Shown here piece after piece: positions 27,346 to 35,634 of a stretch of 64,000 nt of DNA. Source of the stretch: Bifidobacteriaceae bacterium. GTDB taxonomy: Bacteria > Actinomycetota > Actinomycetes > Actinomycetales > WQXJ01. Location: positions 1 through 64,000 of the forward strand of contig JAIRYJ010000022.1 in NCBI GenBank assembly GCA_031267825.1, written 5' to 3'. The translations under genes and the position numbers were made by a program. How positions within the stretch are numbered: position 1 is the first letter of the stretch; each line of letters begins with the position of its first letter. Under the pieces are notes generated by a model. The model was not told the origin of the DNA and did not search any database. It saw only the letters and a program-made list of their open reading frames with translations.

Positions 27346-27579
27346 ATGCTTGACACTGGCGAGGTCGCCCGCCAGCTTGATGCCGCAGCCGCCGCCTGGC
27401 CGGAGATCACCACGCGGCAACAGTTGGCCCGGAGACTGATGGCGGCCGGGGCTGAAGTGGCCCAGGCTGAGCGGGCCGACCTGATCGCCCGCCGCCGGGC
27501 AGCCTTGGACCAGGCCGCTGGCTTAGCCGAATACCCACCTGGTTATCTGGCGGCACTGCGCCAGGAGTGGCCGGAATGA
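27346..27579 (+). CDS. VapB-type antitoxin candidate
   Basis: ATG at 27346 is preferred (AGGA upstream, and the product starts MLDTGEVARQLDAAA); the ORF track starts nine residues earlier. The roughly 77-residue product is Ala/Arg/Glu-rich and mostly helical. I do not recognise the DNA-binding family. The call rests on size and on ATGA overlap with a PIN-domain gene. The C terminus (LAEYPPGYLAALRQEWPE) would be the toxin-binding part. The 263 bp before it hold no other gene. Confidence 0.7.
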   Translation: MLDTGEVARQLDAAAAAWPEITTRQQLARRLMAAGAEVAQAERADLIARRRAALDQAAGLAEYPPGYLAALRQEWPE

Positions 27580-27974
27580 TCGTTTTGGACGCCAGTGCGC
27601 TAATCCCAGTGTTTGACCGGCTAGATGAATGGCATACTCGCTCCCGCGATCTGCTGGCGGCCCACCTGGAGGAAGGCTTCGCCATAAGTGCGCTTACCCT
27701 GGCTGAAGCACTGGTCCATCAAGCGACGCTTGGAACAGCGACTCAAGCGGCTGATCTGGTCAAGGCGATGGGGATCACGGCCTTTCCGGTTCCATCTAAG
27801 GCGGCTCTTGAACTGGCGGCTATCAGGGCGAAAACCGGCCTGCGCATGCCTGACACTGTTGTCTTACACCTTGCTCAAAGCTTCGGCGCACTGGCCACCT
27901 GGGATACCAAGCTCGCCTCAGCCGCCCGTGCGGCTGGCCTGACAGTCCTTGATCAGCTACCTGACTCCGCCTAA
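27576..27974 (+). CDS. PIN-domain ribonuclease, VapC-type toxin
   Basis: The ATG at 27576 overlaps the antitoxin stop (ATGA); the GTG at 27567 is an alternative three residues longer. The product of about 132 residues keeps PIN-domain acidic residues: D in VLDASALIP, E in LTLAEALVH, D in RMPDTVVLHLA and D in LATWDTKLA. PIN toxins cut tRNA or rRNA with Mg2+ or Mn2+ until bound by the antitoxin. Such pairs normally repress their own promoter. Confidence 0.88.
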   Translation: MIVLDASALIPVFDRLDEWHTRSRDLLAAHLEEGFAISALTLAEALVHQATLGTATQAADLVKAMGITAFPVPSKAALELAAIRAKTGLRMPDTVVLHLAQSFGALATWDTKLASAARAAGLTVLDQLPDSA

Positions 27975-28131
27975 GGAACTGAATTCCCATGGATAAGCCA
28001 TGAATTCCCGGCATCGCAGCGGCTCGGATCTTTCCCCTCGGTTGTCACATCGGCACTCCTGGACTAGATACCAACCACTGAGTCAAGTGGCCACCTCAAA
28101 TAGAGGTTATGTCGCGGCCGCACCATTCAGA

Positions 28132-29127
28132 TCAGCCGATGCCCAGTTCGCGGTAGCGGGCCGCCCGGGCTTCATCATGTTCACGTTGATCCTGGTAGAT
28201 GATCTCCATCAAAGCCCAAAGCCGGGCGGCTTCAGCTGGGTCGGCTTCTTGGCCTCTTTCCGGCAGGGTGCCATCAAAACCAATCACATCGAACCCAACC
28301 GACGGGTCAATGACTTCTTCGAGCTGAGCGGCGTCAAATTCCCAGATCTTGCCGCCCGCCTCAATGAAAGCGTCAATCGCGGCGTCCTGGGCCGCCCAGG
28401 CCGCCTGATCGAAGACCGGGCAGACCGCCAGCAGGGCGCGCAATTCGGCTTGGCTCAGGTCGCCCGGTAAGACCGCCACTGGGGCACGTTCATCCAGGTT
28501 GGCCAAGGTTGGTGCGACCGGGTCCATAGTTGTGGGGTAGCCGTTGGCGCGGGCACACTTGGCCCATTCAAGGCTGGCGGCAGCCTCAGCCAAGGCCACT
28601 TCAAGGCGTGATTCGAGCCGTTCGCGGGCGATAGCCGATGCCGTGTAGCCGGTTTCCGCTTTGCAGGCCAGGTAGGCTTCAGTCAGGTCAGCTTGGCCAA
28701 AGAACAACGCCTCAACAATGGGTGATTCCGGGTCTTGATGAGCCTCACGAAAGGCGTTGAACAGGTCATTGGTTTCTTCAGCGACATTCTCGCTGTAGCA
28801 GCCGGCGGCGTCACACAGTTCGAACGGCTCGGCCGTGTCGAGCGTTAGCCCTGATGTGCCGATGGCCGCCGGGACGGAATCGTCCCGCAAACAGGTCACC
28901 ATGTCTTGGGTGGCTCGCAGCACGTCTGGGTCTAGTCCCAGCCCGGCCGAACCGTCCCCGATCAGAGTGGGGACATTGTTTTGTGGGGTGGCGCAGGCCG
29001 CCGCCGCCAGCGTGGCCGCCGTCAAGCACATGGCCGATGCCGTCAACCTGAGTTTGTGCATTCGCCCAGGCCGTCGGCGGGGCGGGCCAGGCAAGGAGCG
29101 CGCCGGGGTGCGCCGCTTGAATCTCAT
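28132..29127 (-). CDS. cysteine-containing lipoprotein of the bacteriocin locus
   Basis: Its ATG overlaps the stop of the ABC ATPase gene (ATGA), so translation is coupled and the long Arg-rich N terminus is probably real; an internal Met (29061) gives a shorter signal. Lipobox: TLAAAACA. The mature part has about eight cysteines in spaced pairs. The motif WAKCARANGYP is reminiscent of C-x-R-x-N/H-G-Y-P motifs in actinobacterial lipoproteins found near ABC exporters. Function unknown. As last gene of the bacteriocin operon it could protect the producer or help the exporter. Outer-face location is expected. Confidence 0.7.
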   Translation of the reverse strand: MRFKRRTPARSLPGPPRRRPGRMHKLRLTASAMCLTAATLAAAACATPQNNVPTLIGDGSAGLGLDPDVLRATQDMVTCLRDDSVPAAIGTSGLTLDTAEPFELCDAAGCYSENVAEETNDLFNAFREAHQDPESPIVEALFFGQADLTEAYLACKAETGYTASAIARERLESRLEVALAEAAASLEWAKCARANGYPTTMDPVAPTLANLDERAPVAVLPGDLSQAELRALLAVCPVFDQAAWAAQDAAIDAFIEAGGKIWEFDAAQLEEVIDPSVGFDVIGFDGTLPERGQEADPAEAARLWALMEIIYQDQREHDEARAARYRELGIG

Positions 29128-30041
29128 GTTGGCCCGGTGTCTTCCCGGCCGGGGATTTCTGGGCCGGTGTCAACCGGTGAGTCGCTGGGGATTTCACGGC
29201 CGGGCAGTTCTATGACCCTGTCACAGCGTTGGACGACGGCTGGATCGTGGGTGCACATCAACACCAGGGCACCGCGTCGGCTAAGGCCGCGCAGAACACC
29301 GAAGACAAACTCGGCGTTGGTCTGGTCCAGTGCGGCCATTGGCTCATCGGCCAGCACCAGTGGTGGGTCTTTCAACAACAGCCGGGCCAGGGCGACCCGT
29401 TGCTGCTCGCCGCCGCTCAACGTGTAAACGCGGGCCCTTTCCAGTCCGGCCGCGCCAACTCGTTTCAGTGTTTGCCGGATGGCGGTCCGGCTGGGTGGGC
29501 GCCCAGCCGGGGTTAGTGGGACCCGCAGGTTCTGCCAGACTCGCCACTGGTCCACCAGGCCAGCGTTCTGAAAGACAAACCCAACCACGTCACGGTGGTA
29601 AAGCCGCCGCCGGGTGGCGCGCAAGTGGCCAACGTTGATCCGGCGCTTGTCTGGTGCGATGCCCGGGTCAGCGACTGTGCCTGGCTCAGCCGCTGTTGGA
29701 AGGCCGATTGGTGCGGGCTGGACGGGTGTGGCAGTCGCGTCGGCCGCCGTAGCTGGGCGCAGTTCGATCAGTCCGGAAGTGGGGCGGTCCAGTGCGCCAA
29801 GACAGTTCAGCAAGGTGGTCTTGCCGCAGCCGCTCGGGCCGGTCACGGCGATCAGTTCACCTGACTTAGCTGTGAAACTGACTTGGTCCAGCACCCTGCG
29901 TCCGCCAAACTCTTTGACCAGGGCGTCAACTATTAGGGCCAGCCGGTCGCCAGCTCCACTAGGCAAACCAGACCCGGACGAATAGGCCGAGTCTTGGGAT
30001 TCGGGGCGTTTTGCCGGTGGGTTCAGTACTGCTTCAGCCAT
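29124..30041 (-). CDS. ABC transporter ATPase of the bacteriocin locus
   Basis: The ATG at 30041 follows a perfect GGAGGAAAG site and replaces the ORF-track start, which reads 80 residues back into the permease gene; it overlaps the permease stop by 19 bp. Walker A GPSGCGKTT, Q-loop FVFQNAGLVDQ, signature LSGGEQQRVALARL, Walker B LVLADEP and H-loop THDPAV are present. Between Walker A and the Q-loop there is an insertion of about 40 residues rich in Ala, Thr and Pro, absent from ordinary family members. It should power the adjacent 8-TM permease. Confidence 0.9.
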   Translation of the reverse strand: MAEAVLNPPAKRPESQDSAYSSGSGLPSGAGDRLALIVDALVKEFGGRRVLDQVSFTAKSGELIAVTGPSGCGKTTLLNCLGALDRPTSGLIELRPATAADATATPVQPAPIGLPTAAEPGTVADPGIAPDKRRINVGHLRATRRRLYHRDVVGFVFQNAGLVDQWRVWQNLRVPLTPAGRPPSRTAIRQTLKRVGAAGLERARVYTLSGGEQQRVALARLLLKDPPLVLADEPMAALDQTNAEFVFGVLRGLSRRGALVLMCTHDPAVVQRCDRVIELPGREIPSDSPVDTGPEIPGREDTGPT

Positions 30042-32014
30042 TCGGCTTTCCTCCGGTTCAGGAACAGCAGTGTGATGAAGAATGTAGCCGCCCCCGCCAG
30101 GACCACCAAGGCAGCACAAAGCCAGATGGCTCGGCTGGCATTGAACTGGCCGGTGGCGTAAGCCAAGCCCAAGGCGGCCGCCCCGGCCCCAAGGCTCAGC
30201 ACCGTGTTGGGTAGAGCCAGCAGTAGGGACCGGCGGCCGTGTATCAGCCGGGCGAAGAATTCCTGGCGGTTGCGCAGGCAATCCGAGGCGGCAAACACCG
30301 TGATCGCGAGCAGTAGCGCCGCCAAAGCCAAGACGATCCCGGCTGCCGCTGTCCAGGCCTGGCGGCGTTGTTCCGCGATTTGTTCGAAGGCCAAGTCAGC
30401 CAGTGAGGCGATTTCTGGTCGGCAGTCGGAATGGAGCCCCGAATCCAAGACGGTTTGTAATCTGGCGGAATCTGAGAACAGTAACCGTCCATTCAGCATG
30501 TGATTACGCAGGTTGATTGGTGAGATCAGGCCCAGGTTTAGCGGCACCACATAAAGCACTGGGTCAACCCAGGCCAGCGGTTCGTGGGCGGCGGGGTGAG
30601 TCAAGGTGAACACCATCTGGCCAGATTCGACTAACACAACTTCGGGTTTGAGGCCAATGCCTGGGGCGTAATCGCGGTCTTGCAGTTCTAGCGCCTCGTA
30701 CTCAGCGAATTCTGTTCCCGCAGCCTGATAAACCTGCGCGTACGCCGCCAGATGCTCTGGTATCAGAACCTGAAAAGTGGTGATCTTGGAGGGATCGATT
30801 TCTTTGCCAGCTATGTCCCGGACTAGTTCACGTGCCAAGAAGACTGGGTTGACCAGGAGAGTAGACCCCGAACCAACTACCACCTCGAAACCCGGAGCGC
30901 TCGCGACTGATTCGTGTGCCGCCAGTACCGCCCGTCCAGCCGCCTCTTCGGCGATGGCGAAAGCCGTGCCTCCATCGGCCGCGTGTTGGCCGGATGATGG
31001 CCCCATGGCGTCAGACTGGATCAGCACCAGATCGCTGGCGGCCCGCCAGTCTGGCTCGAACCGCCTGAGCCCTTCCAACCGGTCCAGGCCGCTGGTCAAA
31101 GAGCCAACTGAAACCATCGCCATGGTCAGCACCAAGACTTGTGCTGTCACCGAGGCGACCGCCGCGTAAACCGCTGGATGTTCGCCGTGCAGTACTTTGA
31201 CCAGCGCCAATGGTGGGCGCACCAAATATGTCAGGCCGTGGATCGCCACTGCGATCACCACCACCGCCAGCATGGCGAAGGCGGTCCAGCGCAAGAATGA
31301 ACCAACTTGGTGCCACTGGTTATACCAGCCGAGGAAGATCAACCCGGCCGCCATCACACCAGCTCCAGCGGCTGCGGCAGTGATAGCGAAATCGGCCGCG
31401 TCCCGGGCGTAGCGGTCCAAGGCGGGGCGTCCGTTGGCCGCCCAGACGGCATCGCGCAGGCGGCGTTTGACGGTGCCGTAAGCCACCGCCGCGAACAATC
31501 CAAGACTGGCCGCCGCGATGGTGCTCCACAAGGCGGCGTCGCTAAATATGGGTGCCAACGCCTCGAAAGTGTCCTCGAACAGTGGCCCGGCGACTATTCC
31601 TTGGGCCATCAGGTTGGCGGCTATGACCCGTGCCAACGGGCGGCTGACCGTGTATATGCCGCGCAGGTCACGGAATTCTAGTTCCGCCCCATCAAGCAGG
31701 CGGGTAGCGGGCCCACGGCTGAAATCGCCATAGCTTTGAGCGGCTTGCCCGGTGCCATTGAACGAATAGATCACCCGGCCACCACTACCGTCCGGGTTAG
31801 CGGCGGGTTTCAGAATGACGCATTGGCACTGGCTGGCTTCTTGTTGAAGGGCCACCAGCAAACTGGTCTTGGCGGTGTCCGCGGGCACAGCCGTGACCTG
31901 GAAGGCCTGGACACCGCCGGGCGCTAGCCGTTCATAGGCCGTATAAGCCACAAACGTTATGGCGAAGGCCAGCACGGCGAACAAGACCAGCGCAAGGCGC
32001 TCAATCCGGAGCAT
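30023..32014 (-). CDS. bacteriocin-associated integral membrane protein (lactococcin 972 type ABC permease)
   Basis: 663 residues: one N-terminal helix (about 8-27), an outer domain (about 30-145), a block of four helices (about 150-320), a second outer domain (about 325-530) and a last block of three helices. This resembles the FtsX-like permeases annotated as bacteriocin-associated integral membrane proteins, which accompany lactococcin 972 peptides and an ATPase. It lies 50 bp after the peptide gene and overlaps the ATPase gene. It probably exports or gives immunity to the peptide; which one is not settled for this family. Confidence 0.8.
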   Translation of the reverse strand: MLRIERLALVLFAVLAFAITFVAYTAYERLAPGGVQAFQVTAVPADTAKTSLLVALQQEASQCQCVILKPAANPDGSGGRVIYSFNGTGQAAQSYGDFSRGPATRLLDGAELEFRDLRGIYTVSRPLARVIAANLMAQGIVAGPLFEDTFEALAPIFSDAALWSTIAAASLGLFAAVAYGTVKRRLRDAVWAANGRPALDRYARDAADFAITAAAAGAGVMAAGLIFLGWYNQWHQVGSFLRWTAFAMLAVVVIAVAIHGLTYLVRPPLALVKVLHGEHPAVYAAVASVTAQVLVLTMAMVSVGSLTSGLDRLEGLRRFEPDWRAASDLVLIQSDAMGPSSGQHAADGGTAFAIAEEAAGRAVLAAHESVASAPGFEVVVGSGSTLLVNPVFLARELVRDIAGKEIDPSKITTFQVLIPEHLAAYAQVYQAAGTEFAEYEALELQDRDYAPGIGLKPEVVLVESGQMVFTLTHPAAHEPLAWVDPVLYVVPLNLGLISPINLRNHMLNGRLLFSDSARLQTVLDSGLHSDCRPEIASLADLAFEQIAEQRRQAWTAAAGIVLALAALLLAITVFAASDCLRNRQEFFARLIHGRRSLLLALPNTVLSLGAGAAALGLAYATGQFNASRAIWLCAALVVLAGAATFFITLLFLNRRKAEWLKQY

Positions 32015-32064
32015 CTACACCCAACCGAACACCGCGGCCGTAAACATGCGGAGTCGACCGCTGG

Positions 32065-32358
32065 TCAGCAGTCGATACTGCCCTTGACTTCGTTCCACAC
32101 AGTGTGTTTGAAATACACTGAGACCTCGATCCCGTACTTCCTGCAACTTGTCCAACCGTTCTTGTCACAATGGTTGTTAACGTACAGTTTGTGGCTGAGC
32201 GAGTAGTGCTGGTAAGCCGCATAATGTGTTCCGCCACCAACGTTGTTGCTGGTGACTATGCCTCCGAAGACATCACCAGACGTAACAGCCCGCGCAGCGG
32301 CCCCAACACCAGTGAGCATTCCGGCGGCCAGGACCGCGCAAACCAATCAACTTTTCAT
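32065..32358 (-). CDS. lactococcin 972-like bacteriocin precursor with in-frame TGA at codon 4
   Basis: The best start by context is ATG 32358 (GGAAG seven bases upstream). It reads Met-Lys-Ser, then TGA (32347-32349), then TTG. If the stop is ignored, the next residues (LVCAVLAAGMLTGVGAAARA) complete a textbook signal peptide starting MKS. Translation could instead begin at the TTG (32346), giving the 93-residue ORF-track product. The mature part of about 70 residues is rich in Tyr, His, Gly and Ser (THYAAYQHYSLSHKLYV) with three Cys, and ends in VWNEVKGSIDC. This resembles the lactococcin 972 family, which blocks septum formation by binding lipid II. The neighbouring permease and ATPase support the call. 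Confidence 0.68.
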
Positions 32359-32401
32359 TATCTGCTTCCATTCTTTTGGCGAGTTGCACGTTTGCTTCTG
32401 T

Positions 32402-32431
32402 AGTGTATCTAGTGTGTTCGAAACCGCCCAA
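32402..32431 (-). promoter_or_regulatory. possible promoter of the bacteriocin operon
   Basis: On the minus strand TTGGGC, 18 bases, then TACACT lies about 44-73 bases before the ATG at 32358. The match to the consensus is moderate. The gene at 32455 starts divergently close by, so the promoters may overlap. Confidence 0.35.
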
Positions 32432-32454
32432 TTGACGGTGCTGGTGGTCCGGGG

Positions 32455-32934
32455 GTGACCGGCGGCCGGGCGCCCGCTGAAGACGCGCAAGAACCTGGGG
32501 TTGTGGCAGAGAGCCAAGGCGCCCGGGCTGAGGCGGAGAACCAAACGACCGTGGTGGAGAGTCAAGGGTCCGGGGCGACACGCGACATTTGGCATCCGCG
32601 GCGTGGCCGGGCTGGCTGGGTGGTGGTCGGCGTCTTAGCGTTAGCGCTGGCGGTGGGCGGCTGGTGGCTGGCCTACCGGGAACCTAGTTTGGAAGTAATC
32701 CAGGAAGCGGTCGCTCCCTATTCGGTTGGGTCGGTTGGCTGCGAACCGAAGGACTGGACGGTTTCCTCCTTCGCGGTCCCGCTGCCCAGTTCTTGGCTGG
32801 CCAACATGATGGCTGAGAAGGCCGCCCGTTTCGCCGCTGAGCACAGCCCGCAAAAGGCCCGCATCGTTGTCAGTTTTGTCGCTGAGGGTGATTCACGCGC
32901 GATTGTGACCGAGATGTGGGCCTGCGATTCCTGA
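32455..32934 (+). CDS. single-pass membrane protein of unknown function
   Basis: GTG start. A hydrophilic N terminus of about 50 residues rich in Glu, Gln, Ala and Gly is followed by one membrane helix (WVVVGVLALALAVGGWWLAY) and an outer domain of about 85 residues with two cysteines (VGCEPKDW and MWACDS) that could pair. I do not recognise the family. It is divergent from the bacteriocin gene, with 96 bp between their starts, so an immunity or sensing role is possible but unproven. Next downstream is prfB. Confidence 0.6.
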   Translation: MTGGRAPAEDAQEPGVVAESQGARAEAENQTTVVESQGSGATRDIWHPRRGRAGWVVVGVLALALAVGGWWLAYREPSLEVIQEAVAPYSVGSVGCEPKDWTVSSFAVPLPSSWLANMMAEKAARFAAEHSPQKARIVVSFVAEGDSRAIVTEMWACDS

Positions 32935-33023
32935 CCGCGCGGGAGTGGCTGACGGCGTGGCTCAGGGAGGACGGCACGGGAAAAATTGGGAGCTGACCGG
33001 CCGGGAAGAGCTGGGAGCCGGCC

Positions 33024-33037
33024 GGACGGCATCGTCC
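33024..33037 (-). repeat. dispersed motif GGACGATGCCGTCC, intergenic, upstream of prfB
   Basis: Exact 14-mer, 74 bp before the prfB start. Confidence 0.9.
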
Positions 33038-33110
33038 AACTTGATGAACTGGACTTGAACGCGAGGCGGCAAGGGCCGGCGGCTGGCGGGACGGGCCTAC
33101 CATTGAAAGC

Positions 33111-34223
33111 ATGGCAACTGAGGATTTCCAGGCCGAACTACGCGCTCTGAACCAAACGTTCGACTCGATCGTGCAGGTCAGCGCGCCTGATGAAATCCGT
33201 CAACGGATCGCCCGGCTGTCTGATGAGGCCTCAGCCCCCGGGCTCTGGGATGACCCTGAGCGCGCCCAGGCGGTTACCTCGCGGCTGTCACACGCCCAGG
33301 CCGAACTCGACAAACTCAACGCCATGGGGTCACGTCTGGAAGACCTCGGTGTCCTATTTGAGATGGCTGAAGAAGCCTCCGATGAGGAAACACTGGCTGA
33401 GGCGCGGACCGAATTGGCGGCCGTCCGCCAATCATTAGCTGACATGGAAATACGCACCCTGTTGAACGGCGAATATGACGAGCGTTTCGCCGTTGTGACG
33501 ATCCGCTCCGGCGCTGGGGGAGTGGACGCCGCCGATTTCGCTGAAATGCTGTTACGAATGTATCTACGTTGGGCTGAACGGCATAACTATCCAGTCAAAG
33601 TTTTGGACACATCATACGCTGAGGAAGCTGGCCTGAAATCAGTTACCTTTGAGGTTTCAACACCATACGCTTACGGCAACCTATCAGTTGAGGGCGGAAC
33701 CCACCGGCTGGTGCGCATATCACCATTCGATAATCAAGGCCGTCGGCACACATCATTCGCCGCTGTTGAAGTTATCCCGCTAATTGAAGACTCGGACCAC
33801 ATTGATATTCCGGACACTGATATCAAAGTTGACGTTTTCCGCTCATCTGGGCCGGGCGGGCAGTCTGTCAACACAACTGATTCGGCTGTCCGCATGACTC
33901 ACCTGCCAACCGGGATTGTGGTTTCAATGCAAGATGAGAAATCTCAGATCCAGAACCGGGCGGCCGCCCTGCGAGTCTTGCAGTCCCGTCTGCTGGTGCT
34001 GCGCCGGGCTGAGGAAGCGGCCAAGAAGAAAGAACTAGCTGGCGACATTAAGGCCTCCTGGGGTGACCAGATGCGTTCCTATGTGCTTCACCCTTACCAA
34101 ATGGTCAAGGACCTGCGAACCGACCATGAGGTGGGGAGCACCTCGGCCGTCTTCGACGGCGATATTGATGGCTTCATTGACGCTGGTATCCGCTGGCGCC
34201 GCCGCCAAGAACGCGCCACCTGA
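33111..34223 (+). CDS. prfB: peptide chain release factor 2
   Basis: 370 residues, full length. The SPF tripeptide that recognises UGA/UAA lies in [15 protein letters not shown], and the GGQ motif that triggers peptide release is in [14 protein letters not shown]. There is no programmed frameshift near the start: the frame is continuous from ATG 33111, as is usual in actinobacteria. An intact RF2 shows that UGA is read as stop here, which matters for the bacteriocin TGA codon. It is usually followed by ftsE-ftsX-smpB in actinobacteria; that arrangement is missing here. Confidence 0.97.
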   Translation: MATEDFQAELRALNQTFDSIVQVSAPDEIRQRIARLSDEASAPGLWDDPERAQAVTSRLSHAQAELDKLNAMGSRLEDLGVLFEMAEEASDEETLAEARTELAAVRQSLADMEIRTLLNGEYDERFAVVTIRSGAGGVDAADFAEMLLRMYLRWAERHNYPVKVLDTSYAEEAGLKSVTFEVSTPYAYGNLSVEGGTHRLVRISPFDNQGRRHTSFAAVEVIPLIEDSDHIDIPDTDIKVDVFRSSGPGGQSVNTTDSAVRMTHLPTGIVVSMQDEKSQIQNRAAALRVLQSRLLVLRRAEEAAKKKELAGDIKASWGDQMRSYVLHPYQMVKDLRTDHEVGSTSAVFDGDIDGFIDAGIRWRRRQERAT

Positions 34224-34333
34224 GCCAGTCCCGGGCGGGCATCGCCTGACTGGCTGACAGGCTGACAGAGCTGATAGGGCCGATGGGGCTGACCAGGCGG
34301 GCCCTGGTATCTGGCACAATTGGATCAGTTCTA

Positions 34334-34458
34334 GGAGACTGGTCAAAGACAGTCTCCAGCCGTGCTTCCGCACGGTCATAGCGCAGCCTTGACCAGCGGA
34401 GATACGGAAGACAAAGATGGAGCTACGCCTAGGACGGTGGCTCTTGTCGCGGTCCTAG
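34334..34458 (+). promoter_or_regulatory. structured leader with three hairpins and a 13-codon ORF
   Basis: Three stems lie in a row: GGAGACTG/CAGTCTCC (34334-34357), CCGTGC/GCACGG (34360-34375) and CTAGGAC/GTCCTAG (34429-34458). A small ORF (ATG 34417, stop at 34456-34458; MELRLGRWLLSRS) has a good GGAAG site and its end forms the third stem, just before the TTG start of the zinc-ribbon gene at 34474. This looks like a regulated leader; it matches no RNA family I know. Confidence 0.45.
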
Positions 34459-34473
34459 AGAACGGAAACGATC

Positions 34474-35634
34474 TTGTCCCAGGCTATTGACTTCAAGTGC
34501 CCCCAGTGCGGCGGGGCAATCGTGTTCAACGCCCAGACTGGCGCCATGACATGCGCCAATTGCGGCACCAGTTACGATCCGCGGCAGTTCGGAGCGGCCT
34601 GGCCAGATCAAGCGTCCGGCGGGCCAGGTTCGCCGGGTGGTGGCACGCCGCCATTCCCGCCGCCTCCACCGCCAGACGCCATCCCAGCCCAAGACCCGTC
34701 AAGCTGGCAAGCTCAACCAACCAGTTCAAGCGGTGCGCCTTTCGGCGACCTGCCCGGAATGGCCGAATACACCTGCAATTCTTGCGGTGCGACAGTTGTC
34801 ACTTCAGCCACCGAATCAGCCGGCACCTGTCCATATTGCCGTAGCCCAATCGTCATTGTGCAACAAACCTCAGGCGCGTTGACACCAGATATGGTGATCC
34901 CTTTCCGTTGGACGCGTGATCAGGCGGTCGAATCACTCCAACGCCTTTACCGTGGGAAACGGCTCTTACCTAAAGTATTCTCAAGCCAAAACTTTGTTGA
35001 TGAAGTCAAAGGCGTATACGTTCCCTTCTGGCTTTATGATTTTGACGCCGACGTCAACGAACGTTACAACGCGTCAACCGTTTCAACGCGTTACGCCGGG
35101 TCGCGGCGCTACATTACGACCCGCAATTATGTCGCCATACGCCAAGGTAACGTCAAATTCATGGCCATACCAGTTGATGGGTCAGCTAATATGCCAGACG
35201 CCATTATGGAGTCAATTGAACCGTTTGACGTTTCCCAGGCCGTGCCATTTCAAGGATCCTATCTGGCGGGTTTTATGGCCGAACGTTATGACGTCGATTC
35301 GCAGACGGCTGGTGGCCGGGCTCACGAACGCGCCGTCCGCAGCGCCGGGCAGATTTTCGCCCGGTCAGTTACCGGCTACCGTTCGGTCACCCCGGCCGGA
35401 GCCCAAGTCACCGTCAAGAGCGCCGTGGTGCATTATGTGCTGTTCCCGGTTTGGATGCTGACCACGATTTGGCGAGGCGAACGTTTCACCTTCGCCATGA
35501 ACGGACAGACCGGTCGGATGGTTGGTGATTTGCCGCTTGACCGCAAGGCGTATTGGCGGTGGTTCTGGTTGCTGGCAGGCTCGTGCGGTGTGGCTGCTGG
35601 CCTGATTTCAAGTTTGGCGGTGGTGCTGCTATGA
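34474..35634 (+). CDS. zinc-ribbon membrane protein
   Basis: 386 residues from a TTG with GGAAAC upstream. Two zinc ribbons, CPQCGG...CANCG (about 8-28) and CNSCG...CPYCR (about 100-123), are joined by a Pro/Gly-rich linker. A domain of about 200 residues follows, with FWLYDFDADVNERYNAST and FPVWMLTTIW. One or two C-terminal membrane helices end the protein. Similar proteins are called TFIIB-type zinc ribbon-containing and have no known function. It overlaps the TPM-domain gene by ATGA, so the two probably act together at the membrane. Confidence 0.78.
   Translation: MSQAIDFKCPQCGGAIVFNAQTGAMTCANCGTSYDPRQFGAAWPDQASGGPGSPGGGTPPFPPPPPPDAIPAQDPSSWQAQPTSSSGAPFGDLPGMAEYTCNSCGATVVTSATESAGTCPYCRSPIVIVQQTSGALTPDMVIPFRWTRDQAVESLQRLYRGKRLLPKVFSSQNFVDEVKGVYVPFWLYDFDADVNERYNASTVSTRYAGSRRYITTRNYVAIRQGNVKFMAIPVDGSANMPDAIMESIEPFDVSQAVPFQGSYLAGFMAERYDVDSQTAGGRAHERAVRSAGQIFARSVTGYRSVTPAGAQVTVKSAVVHYVLFPVWMLTTIWRGERFTFAMNGQTGRMVGDLPLDRKAYWRWFWLLAGSCGVAAGLISSLAVVLL

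Noticed and set aside
27575-28131. toxin-antitoxin pair as part of a larger mobile island
   Set aside because: No integrase, transposase or tRNA-end duplication is seen around it; base composition resembles the neighbours.
32065-32358. TGA recoded as an amino acid genome-wide
   Set aside because: Many genes here end with TGA at functional C termini and RF2 is intact, so a changed genetic code is excluded.
33111-34223. programmed frameshift in prfB
   Set aside because: The frame is open from the ATG; no internal TGA near codon 25.
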